Virus record (IMG/VR): IMGVR_UViG_3300027734_000106
Span: 1-50,534 of that record
Source: a virus
Reading direction: 5' to 3' (one strand)
Length of the DNA: 50,534 nucleotides
This document shows positions 44,109 to 50,534 of the stretch, piece after piece. A program made the position numbers and the translations under genes. Position 1 is the stretch's first letter; every line of letters starts with the position of its first letter. Under the pieces are notes generated by a model. That model saw nothing but the letters and a program-made list of their open reading frames with translations. It ran no database searches and had not been told where the DNA came from.

Positions 44109-44693
44109 TTAGAATACGTTTTCGTTGTCGCCAGTCATTGAACCCATGGCAACTAAAGTTTCTGTTAAAACACGGTTTGCACGACCACCCATCGTTACGG
44201 TGAACACAGCATTACCTGTATTTGGACGCAATATTGGTGTGTTAGCATACATTCCTGGATTTACAATTGTAATTGTATTAATGTAACCAGCAGTATTTGT
44301 TGTGATTGTTGCAACAACTGGAATAATGGTAGAACGGCCGTTTGAACCGGTGTTACCAAATCCACTATTCGCAACAATAGTAATTGTGCTGTTTACACCA
44401 ACTGCGCCTGCATTAGCAGTAATTGAAACAACAGGTCCCATACCAACACGGCGGGTTACCCAACCAGCGTGTGATGGATGTCCGGTTGATTCTACTGTTG
44501 ATGAATTAGCTTGTTCAGCAGCAGATACGCCAAAAATACCAATTGCTTGGTTGTCGCTAAACGAACCAAGTTTTGTATTAGCGTAATATACTTCTGCGTT
44601 TGCTGTTACTTGTGGTGTTGTTCCGCCATAACCAGCCATTGCACTTGATACAGGTGCATTGTTGGCAGCGTCTAGGTTTCCCCATAAAGACAT
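44109..44693 (-). CDS. Virion structural protein candidate
   Basis: 194 residues. Beta-rich, Ala/Thr/Gly/Asn-rich: SLWGNLDAANNAPVSSAMAG, GWVTRRVGMGPVVSITANA, GYINTITIVNPGMYANTPIL, AVFTVTMGGRANRVLTETLV. The composition fits a virion surface or head decoration protein of marine T4-like phages. A late promoter lies 31 bases before the ATG. No catalytic motif. Confidence 0.65.
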   Translation of the reverse strand: MSLWGNLDAANNAPVSSAMAGYGGTTPQVTANAEVYYANTKLGSFSDNQAIGIFGVSAAEQANSSTVESTGHPSHAGWVTRRVGMGPVVSITANAGAVGVNSTITIVANSGFGNTGSNGRSTIIPVVATITTNTAGYINTITIVNPGMYANTPILRPNTGNAVFTVTMGGRANRVLTETLVAMGSMTGDNENVF

Positions 44694-44724
44694 TTTTATT
44701 CTCCTAAAAAATCGGTCTGTTTGT

Positions 44725-44732
44725 TATTTATG
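44725..44732 (-). promoter_or_regulatory. T4-type late promoter, CATAAATA
   Basis: Minus strand CATAAATA, 31 bases upstream of the ATG at 44693, the expected distance for a T4-type late promoter. Confidence 0.7.
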
Positions 44733-46646
44733 TTAAGGATTACTCTTGGTAATCTGACTTGTTAATTCTGGATCAGCGATAAATTTATCACTACCAGCTT
44801 CAGTTACTTCTTTTTTCTTTTTAGCAACTTTCATTGCCTCACGAACAATCTCTAATTGGCGTGATTCAAACATATGTGCATTAGAAGCACCAGCAGCTCT
44901 TGCTTGAGCGTTTTTGGTAGACGAACCAGCGTCACGAGCCTTCACATAATCTGATTTAGGTTTATCTGCTTTACCAATTGGTATTTCTGGAACTGTAAAT
45001 GGATTTGGTTTTACATTTGATTGTTCTTCCATTTTCTTTGCCATAGCTTTGCGAGCCAAATCACGAGCACGGGACATAGGTGTGTGTTTAGCACCAGACT
45101 TATCTGTTACTGTACCTGTACCTTTGACTTTTCTCCATGGTGTTTCTACTTTCCATGAACCAGACTTCTTGTCTGCTTCTGCATCTTCTTGCACATAAGG
45201 AATCAATTTAGTTTGCCCAATAGTTTTGTTTAATTTTGGTTGTCCAGTTACAGTCAATGTTGCAGCTGCTTCAGTTGGGGGACCACCATCACTATCAACA
45301 GATTCTTTATTAACAACCAATCTATCTAAAGCACGACCAACACCTGCTTGACGCTTAGGTGGCAATTGACCGTATAGGTTGTGGTGCATTCCACTTTTCT
45401 TTAGTTGGTCATGTGTAACTTTTTCAAGGTATCTACCAGCTAAATCTTGTGAAATCTCATCAACTTGTTCAACATCTTCTTTCTTCATTGCTTTGCGTTT
45501 AGTAAGTTCTTTTGCAACCATTTTTAACTTAGAAGCAAATGCAGGTGAAGGTCTTTGTTCGTCTTTATGACTGTCCCAATGTTTCTGCAACTTATCAGTA
45601 GGCATTTTGGAAACATCTTCTTTGACTTCTTTCATTTCTGAATACATATAGTCGGCCGCAGTTTGGATATAATCAGTAGCAAGAGTAATCTTGGACTGAA
45701 CCCACTCAGGCATATCTGTATCTGGTTTCAACATATCTTTAATCATTTCAGCACAACGAGTTAATGTTGCTAATTGATTCAAAGCCATATCACCTTCATA
45801 GCCATATTCTTGTTCATCTTTTGCTTCATTAACTGGATGATAGTGATAACCTTGCATACGATACTTAGCCGCAGCATTTGCAGAGATACGCAAAGTTTTA
45901 CCAGAAGTCTTATGTTTAACTGTAATAATTTTTTCTTGAGCAGGAACGGCACCTTCGGTCATTTCAGTATCTTCTGAAACAGACTTCCAACCACCACCCA
46001 TTTCTTTGTATTTCTTTGATGCCCAACCATTGGCGTATGCAGAAGGATAAACATCAAATTTGGCTTTGGCTTGTGCCTTTGCTTGAGCCCATTTTTCAGG
46101 ACTTGTTGGTACATTTTTTTCGTCTAATTTTTCCATATCTTCACTTATTTTTCCTTTTCCAAAATTGGAAACATTAATAGGTTTTCCTTGTCTTTCAGGA
46201 TTTGGGTCGTGTTTGCGTTTAGAGGCAACAGCTGATGCTCTTTCTTTTTTAGAAAGTTTAGCTCTTTTCTCATTAGACATACATTTAGGTTTAGGTTCTC
46301 CTGGCTCTCTAGCACAAGGACCAATTGCTTCGCCTTTGCTATTGATTCTTTTCCAACCACCTTCTGGTGCAGTTTTACTGAACCATTTACGCAAATCTTC
46401 TTTAAGTTCTGCTTCTCTTTCAGTATTAGATTTGCGATTTGGATGGTCTGGATTCTTATAAGGAGTTTTTCTAAAACCTTCTTTATCATAGTTTCCTGAT
46501 TTCTTTTTTGCAATAGCAGTTGCAGCCGCAATTGCTGCCGCAGCTGATTCTTTTACGCAAGAACCAGGCGAGTATGCTTTTTTGCCTGGTTTTGGTTTAT
46601 AACCAGGCCAGCATCTACCTTCTAAGAAATCAGAAAACTTTTTCAC
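44733..46646 (-). CDS. Large virion-associated protein, DUF5872-like
   Basis: 637 residues, GTG start overlapping the upstream TAG. N-terminal KFSDFLEGRCWPGYKPKPG, then a block DLRKWFSKTAPEGGWKRINS with CAREPGEPKPKCMSNEKRAK, and KFDVYPSAYANGWASKKY (DUF5872-like, about residue 195). A helical motif ALNQLATLTRCAEMIKDMLK follows near 285, then QVDEISQDLAGRYLEKVTHD. The rest is Lys/Ala-rich and probably disordered. Such proteins occur in marine T4-like late gene clusters; role in the virion is inferred. Confidence 0.6.
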   Translation of the reverse strand: MKKFSDFLEGRCWPGYKPKPGKKAYSPGSCVKESAAAAIAAATAIAKKKSGNYDKEGFRKTPYKNPDHPNRKSNTEREAELKEDLRKWFSKTAPEGGWKRINSKGEAIGPCAREPGEPKPKCMSNEKRAKLSKKERASAVASKRKHDPNPERQGKPINVSNFGKGKISEDMEKLDEKNVPTSPEKWAQAKAQAKAKFDVYPSAYANGWASKKYKEMGGGWKSVSEDTEMTEGAVPAQEKIITVKHKTSGKTLRISANAAAKYRMQGYHYHPVNEAKDEQEYGYEGDMALNQLATLTRCAEMIKDMLKPDTDMPEWVQSKITLATDYIQTAADYMYSEMKEVKEDVSKMPTDKLQKHWDSHKDEQRPSPAFASKLKMVAKELTKRKAMKKEDVEQVDEISQDLAGRYLEKVTHDQLKKSGMHHNLYGQLPPKRQAGVGRALDRLVVNKESVDSDGGPPTEAAATLTVTGQPKLNKTIGQTKLIPYVQEDAEADKKSGSWKVETPWRKVKGTGTVTDKSGAKHTPMSRARDLARKAMAKKMEEQSNVKPNPFTVPEIPIGKADKPKSDYVKARDAGSSTKNAQARAAGASNAHMFESRQLEIVREAMKVAKKKKEVTEAGSDKFIADPELTSQITKSNP

Positions 46647-48298
46647 TATTCGCCTTTGGCTCGAGCAGTAGCAGTTGCATACATTACAGACTTAGCATCT
46701 TTACCATAACGCTCTTTGAAACCAGAAATACCTTTCTTCATTGATTTAACAATTTCTTCTTTCTTCTTCATTTCTGGTTCTGATAATGAGCGCTCATCCA
46801 AATCAATCTCAGAAATTTTAACACCATTAACATCATTGTAATCAATGAACTCAACAGTTGTATGTGTTTCTTCATTCTGAACTGCTTGAACGGCAGGCTT
46901 AGATACTTCAGGCTGTTTCTTTGTACCAGCAGCACGTTGTTTAGCATCAGCTAATTGAGCATCAAATTCAGCACTAGTTGGTTCTTCAGAAATATGTTCA
47001 ACTTCTTCGTGAACACCTACGCCAGCAGAGTGCCTAATTTGTTTAACAGCATCGTGGTGACTATGAAAGTCATCAATCTGACCATAATCATCATCACCTT
47101 GAGGACTATGATATGCAGTATGTGTTCCAGATGGTTTGTGATGGACTACATAACCAATTTTTTTGTTGTTATGGTAAACACCATGTTCAGCTTCAGTTTT
47201 ATCATTATATTCTTTTTTAACTTCAATGCCTTCATCAAGAACTTCAACATCTTCTGCCATTTTTTTCTTTTTAGCCCACGCTTCAAACAAACCTTTGATA
47301 CCGCCTTCTTTGTAAAGGTCTAAATCTTCAGAAAATCTTTTTGCAAAATAATCTTGTGTGTCTTTTCTCAAATAATTTTTTGAAGTACCGTGATATCCTT
47401 TTTTATACATTGAAGAATCTTTTTCAATATTTTTCAAATCTTTTTCTTTTGGACCAGACATTGTATCAACTGCGTGTCTTTCATCTTTAGTGCCGCCGTA
47501 TGCGCCAGGTCTTGCACGATGAACAAACTTACCATCTTTAGATTCATACTCTAAAATGGTTGCAGCTGCAGCATCAACATCTTCTTTTTTAACCGATTGC
47601 ATAATTTGTTTAACAAACGCTTTTCTTGGATTGTGAACAGGATCATTGAGTCCATACTTGTCATCAGCAGTTTTGGTTGCTCTAGCAACACCTCTTACTC
47701 CATGCTTATTTGCAATGTGATCCATGGTTTTTGTTGCTTTAGCAATACTAGATTTTTCATTTGGACCATCATCACCCATTCTTTTTACATAAGCAGAAGT
47801 TGCAGTTTTTAATGATACTTCATCCAATTCTTCAACTTCTTCTTTTGTTAATTTTTTAACAGCTTTACCAATACCAGAAAGACGCTTTTGTTTTGTTGCT
47901 TCATCTTCATTTGAGTATTTTTCTGCTGCAGCTTTTACACGAGGATTTTTTGCTCTTAAGCTTGTGTTTGCCATACCAACTGAACCAGCAGCATTCTTTG
48001 CAGCACTATCACTTGCTTTATTCACATAAGAACCAAGTGTTGTTTTTGACAATTCATCAAGTTGCTCAAATTCTTCTGATACCATAAATTCTTCAATTTC
48101 TTCCAATGAAAAATCTTCTAAATTTTCTTTTACTTTTTTCTTGTTACGAAGCATTTCAAAGTCTTTTGCAGTCAGCTCATCTTTCTCTGGCTCATGCACA
48201 TCCAATTTCTGTTGATTTGGATGCAAGGCTTTTTCGCCCATCATGATGCGAGCAGCAATATCAGCTACATCTCTTAGTTTTTTATTTTCAAATTCCAT
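46646..48298 (-). CDS. Large virion-associated repeat protein
   Basis: 550 residues. Starts EFENKKLRDVADIAARIMMG, then KLDVHEPEKDELTAKDFEML. Contains repeats of the motif LDELSKTTLGSYVNKASDS and LDEVSLKTATSAYVKRMGDD (about residues 82 and 158) and a His-rich domain near 400 (HGVYHNNKKIGYVVHHKP, QIDDFHSHHDAVKQIRHSAG). Low-complexity Lys/Asp/Glu/Ala linkers. The final part (SMKKGISGFKERYGKDAKSV) resembles head-associated proteins. Function not known. Confidence 0.6.
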   Translation of the reverse strand: MEFENKKLRDVADIAARIMMGEKALHPNQQKLDVHEPEKDELTAKDFEMLRNKKKVKENLEDFSLEEIEEFMVSEEFEQLDELSKTTLGSYVNKASDSAAKNAAGSVGMANTSLRAKNPRVKAAAEKYSNEDEATKQKRLSGIGKAVKKLTKEEVEELDEVSLKTATSAYVKRMGDDGPNEKSSIAKATKTMDHIANKHGVRGVARATKTADDKYGLNDPVHNPRKAFVKQIMQSVKKEDVDAAAATILEYESKDGKFVHRARPGAYGGTKDERHAVDTMSGPKEKDLKNIEKDSSMYKKGYHGTSKNYLRKDTQDYFAKRFSEDLDLYKEGGIKGLFEAWAKKKKMAEDVEVLDEGIEVKKEYNDKTEAEHGVYHNNKKIGYVVHHKPSGTHTAYHSPQGDDDYGQIDDFHSHHDAVKQIRHSAGVGVHEEVEHISEEPTSAEFDAQLADAKQRAAGTKKQPEVSKPAVQAVQNEETHTTVEFIDYNDVNGVKISEIDLDERSLSEPEMKKKEEIVKSMKKGISGFKERYGKDAKSVMYATATARAKGE

Positions 48299-48316
48299 GG
48301 TTAGTTTCCTTTTGAA

Positions 48317-48619
48317 TTAACAATTCCATTTTCTTAGTGCTTTATTAATTCTGCTATCTGGATCCCTTGCGGTTTTAGCAGATGTAAGTTTTGCTTTCAT
48401 TCCGGACATTCTGGAACAAAATGATTTTCTACGATTTGCAGATTTAGAACCTGGCTTCAACTTAGATGGTTTAGTTGTAACTGCCATTGAAAGTTTAGAA
48501 CCTGGATTCTCTCTGCGATATGATTCAATACCTTTACGGTTTAAACCACCGGCTTCGCTTTTGCCTTCTTTGCGAGTCCATGCTGGGGACTCTGCCATGA
48601 ATTCTTTTAGTCTTTTCAT
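48317..48619 (-). CDS. DUF6321-like protein
   Basis: 100 residues. The block SPAWTRKEGKSEAGGLNRKG, IESYRRENPGSKLSMAV, SANRRKSFCSRMSGMKAKLT and NKALRKWNC matches DUF6321, basic and Cys-containing. Found in marine T4-like phages and bacteria; function unknown. Overlaps the kinase gene by 4 bases. Confidence 0.75.
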   Translation of the reverse strand: MKRLKEFMAESPAWTRKEGKSEAGGLNRKGIESYRRENPGSKLSMAVTTKPSKLKPGSKSANRRKSFCSRMSGMKAKLTSAKTARDPDSRINKALRKWNC

Positions 48620-50534
48620 AGTGCGTAATTTCTTTTTCTGAACGATAAAAGGTCTATGCCTTTCTTCTTTAATTCATCTTCTTTTTGGTCACCGATAGAA
48701 GCGGTAGTTTCGTCACCTTGCATTTCAGTAACAGAAATCTTCCGCTTCTTAATCTTCTCGCCCATATCACGACCAATGGATTCTCCGCCAGCTGCCATAG
48801 ACATACCAGGTTCAATACCCTTATCAATCGACTCTTTTACTTTACTTTCTTTCTTGGTGCGGATTTGGTTGAGGGTGATTTTGGTTTTGACGGGACTGTT
48901 TTCGAGGTCACTACCGGTTTGGTATTGGTAGTCGGCTTCGGAGATACTACTGGTTCCGGTGCTACTACTGGTGTTGGTTCTTCCGCTTTCTTGAAAAAAC
49001 TTTTGATTAACTTTAACATCTTCATTCTCCTTGATTTTAATTACATACCCCTTGCCTTGCTTATAGACTACACCACCATTTATGTGGGCTTCTTTAGCAG
49101 CAGAACGGCGAAGCATAAATGTTCTTACTTTGCCGTGTGTATCCTTCAATAAACTCTTATGATTTATTTCATGTGATTCTTTATTTAAATGTTTCTCTAA
49201 ACGGTCAATAGAGCCAGACATATTTTCTTTACCTTGTTTTTCAGCTTCTTTGCGTTTAGCCTCAATCTCATTGTGTTTCTTTTCTCTCTCAGCTGCAGCA
49301 GCACGGAACTTATCAAGTGCTGATTCTAACAAAGGATTAGCAAATTCGTTTTCAAATTCTTCGTTGACTTTCTTAGCAACTGGTTTTGTTTGCAATGGAG
49401 TTACCTTTGGTTCATCAGGTTTAACTTGTTGTAATTTATCATGGACAGAACGGAATGTAACTTTACCATCTTTACCATAACGACCAAAACCATAATATTG
49501 TAATCCCATCTTACGAGCTTCATCAGCTGCACCACTATTAGGATGTGGCATAGAATCAACTTTGGTGTTGACAGGCAATTTATCACTCTTTTCTAATTCT
49601 TGGCCAATCCATTCTTTTGCTTGTGGTGCTTTAGGTGGAGTTTTAATAAACTTCTGAACACCTTTATAGATATTCAACATTTCTTCTTTCTTAGCTTGCA
49701 CAATTTCTGGTTTGGCACTTCTTAAATCTTCAGAGTTATCAAACTCAACATACTTGTCACCAAATAGTTTTGCTAAGTCTGCTCTTGAATCTTGTACCGA
49801 TTGCCATTTCTGTTTACGGATGGTTTCAGGTACACTTCTACCACCTCTTTGACCTCTTTCAACATTTCGTGAAGCAGATACTTCATCACGAGTATTAACC
49901 ATAATCATGGCAGTATCGTAACCAAGTTCTTCTAAACGACTTTTAATTTTTTTAATCTTTTCAGCATCATCACCAGTACCGTTGATGATAACACCATTAC
50001 GACCATGTAGTGCCAATCTTTGGCGTAACTCGGTCATGTTCTTGGCCTTACCACGCTCAACATCTCTTGCAACTTTTTCAGAAGCAGGCATGGTCTTATT
50101 AAGGCCTTTTTTGTCCATCAAAAACTCTAATGCTTTATCAGAGTTAATCTCGGTCATGCCGTGGCCAGCAAGTGTGTTATCTAAAACATAATCTTTACCA
50201 GAACCAGGACCACCTGCTAAGAATACTGCCTTAAAAATGCCTTTGTCATGCACACCTTCAGTTAACAATTCTTCAAAGAGTTCATCTACACTTTCTTTAA
50301 GTCCCATACCTTTACGAACATCGTGCATTAATTCTTTTGCATGGTGTTCAGGTACATGGCCAGGAATACCTTTCTTAAATTCTTTAAAGTTACTTGTTGA
50401 AGCATGACCTCTCATTTTGGAGGCTGACATTCCTTCTGTGCCTTCAGCATCAGGATCTCTTTCACCAGAAGAATGAACAGTAATCTTTTTAAAATTGAAT
50501 AATGCACCTTCGTGTTTTCCATTATACTGAGCCA
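48616..50534 (-). CDS. P-loop kinase/zeta-toxin-like virion-region protein (partial)
   Basis: The frame is open to the window edge: 34 codons precede the internal ATG at 50430, with NGKHEGALFNFKKITVHSSG and ERDPDAEGTEGMSASKMRGH reading as protein. The 5' end is beyond the window. From the internal ATG the P-loop is AGGPGSGKDYVL (Lys79), then EINSDKALEFL and VIINGTGDDAEKI, as in zeta-toxin or adenylate-type kinases. A long disordered region follows; the C-terminal end (EMQGDETTASIGDQKEDELK) is conserved in marine T4-like phages. It may phosphorylate a small molecule or nucleic acid. A second gene (48837-49019) is nested in another frame. Confidence 0.7.
   Translation of the reverse strand, partial: AQYNGKHEGALFNFKKITVHSSGERDPDAEGTEGMSASKMRGHASTSNFKEFKKGIPGHVPEHHAKELMHDVRKGMGLKESVDELFEELLTEGVHDKGIFKAVFLAGGPGSGKDYVLDNTLAGHGMTEINSDKALEFLMDKKGLNKTMPASEKVARDVERGKAKNMTELRQRLALHGRNGVIINGTGDDAEKIKKIKSRLEELGYDTAMIMVNTRDEVSASRNVERGQRGGRSVPETIRKQKWQSVQDSRADLAKLFGDKYVEFDNSEDLRSAKPEIVQAKKEEMLNIYKGVQKFIKTPPKAPQAKEWIGQELEKSDKLPVNTKVDSMPHPNSGAADEARKMGLQYYGFGRYGKDGKVTFRSVHDKLQQVKPDEPKVTPLQTKPVAKKVNEEFENEFANPLLESALDKFRAAAAEREKKHNEIEAKRKEAEKQGKENMSGSIDRLEKHLNKESHEINHKSLLKDTHGKVRTFMLRRSAAKEAHINGGVVYKQGKGYVIKIKENEDVKVNQKFFQESGRTNTSSSTGTSSISEADYQYQTGSDLENSPVKTKITLNQIRTKKESKVKESIDKGIEPGMSMAAGGESIGRDMGEKIKKRKISVTEMQGDETTASIGDQKEDELKKKGIDLLSFRKRNYAL
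48837..49019 (-). CDS. Nested out-of-frame Pro/Lys-rich gene
   Basis: 60 residues in a different frame within the kinase gene. The ATG at 49019 has a perfect AAGGAG 8 bases upstream, better than most genes here; an earlier ATG at 49025 is too close to it. Product: amphipathic basic helix MLKLIKSFFKKAEEPTPVVA then PxK/TxPV repeats (PEPVVSPKPTTNTKPVVTS, VPSKPKSPSTKSAPRKK). Such a composition is unusual for an accidental frame. Function unknown; a membrane-binding helix with a Pro-rich tail. Confidence 0.55.
   Translation of the reverse strand: MLKLIKSFFKKAEEPTPVVAPEPVVSPKPTTNTKPVVTSKTVPSKPKSPSTKSAPRKKVK

Noticed and set aside
46145-46531. 128-codon alternative frame on the minus strand within 44733-46646
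   Set aside because: Lys/Leu/Gln-rich translation with no start signal; shadow of the Lys-rich main frame.
48685-49152. 155-codon plus-strand ORF in the kinase gene
   Set aside because: No promoter or ribosome-binding site and Phe/Leu/Thr-rich translation; explained by the unusual composition of the dual-coding segment on the minus strand.

Overview
The window looks like part of a large, AT-rich, T4-like tailed phage (myovirus) genome that probably infects an aquatic Gram-negative bacterium. Supporting genes are a T4-type RNase H/flap nuclease, a gp61-like primase, class Ia ribonucleotide reductase, PhoH, a MazG-like protein, a GH19 endolysin, an overlapping spanin pair and late virion genes of marine T4-like type. 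Spanins and two lipoproteins require an outer membrane. I cannot name the host; the phage type is my inference from gene content and layout. Almost every gene is on the minus strand, so transcription runs from high to low coordinates. About 120 genes are packed with ATGA or TAATG stop/start overlaps. Only one supported gene, 20990-21169, is on the plus strand.

Right part, 36.9-50.5 kb (late and lysis genes): large virion-associated proteins (44.1-50.5 kb, including a P-loop kinase that runs off the window), small structural proteins, an i-spanin/o-spanin pair, a second lipoprotein, a LamG-fold adhesin, a GH19 endolysin, a holin candidate and an unusual set of coiled-coil membrane proteins. 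T4-type late promoter sequences (xATAAATA) precede several of them.

Middle part, 28-36.9 kb (nucleotide metabolism): primase, nrdA, then an IscU scaffold and an A-type Fe-S carrier, a class I amidotransferase-like protein, nrdB, a fatty acid desaturase, a secreted DNA/RNA nuclease, a GIY-YIG nuclease and PhoH. Fe-S assembly genes between the two subunits of an iron enzyme suggest the phage supports iron-cofactor supply during DNA synthesis.

Left and centre, 0-28 kb (early/accessory genes): dozens of small proteins in operons separated by repeated intergenic cassettes, each a stem-loop followed by a consensus sigma70 promoter. They resemble the mobile PeSL (promoter-early stem-loop) cassettes known from T4-type phages. 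Recognisable products are a DnaQ-like exonuclease, LPP20 and FlgT/DUF4384-like exported proteins, a GP88-like protein, a SWIM-finger protein, ClpP, GalE plus a glycosyltransferase, RNase H, two 2OG-oxygenase-like proteins, a rubredoxin-rubrerythrin pair, an Api92/WYL_2 fusion, a DruA/DUF4338-like protein and a ribbon-helix-helix regulator. Three tRNAs (Cys, Glu and an initiator-like Met) lie at 13.4-14.7 kb.

The most interesting items are a nested out-of-frame gene inside the kinase gene (48837-49019), two unexplained structured RNA candidates (2862-2964 and 14696-14747), the lone plus-strand gene with a near-consensus promoter, repeat-rich intergenic regions at 18.9-19.1 and 21.5-21.6 kb, the Fe-S genes inside the nrd operon, the rubredoxin-rubrerythrin pair and the initiator-like tRNA. 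All family names are from reading the sequence; no database search was run.
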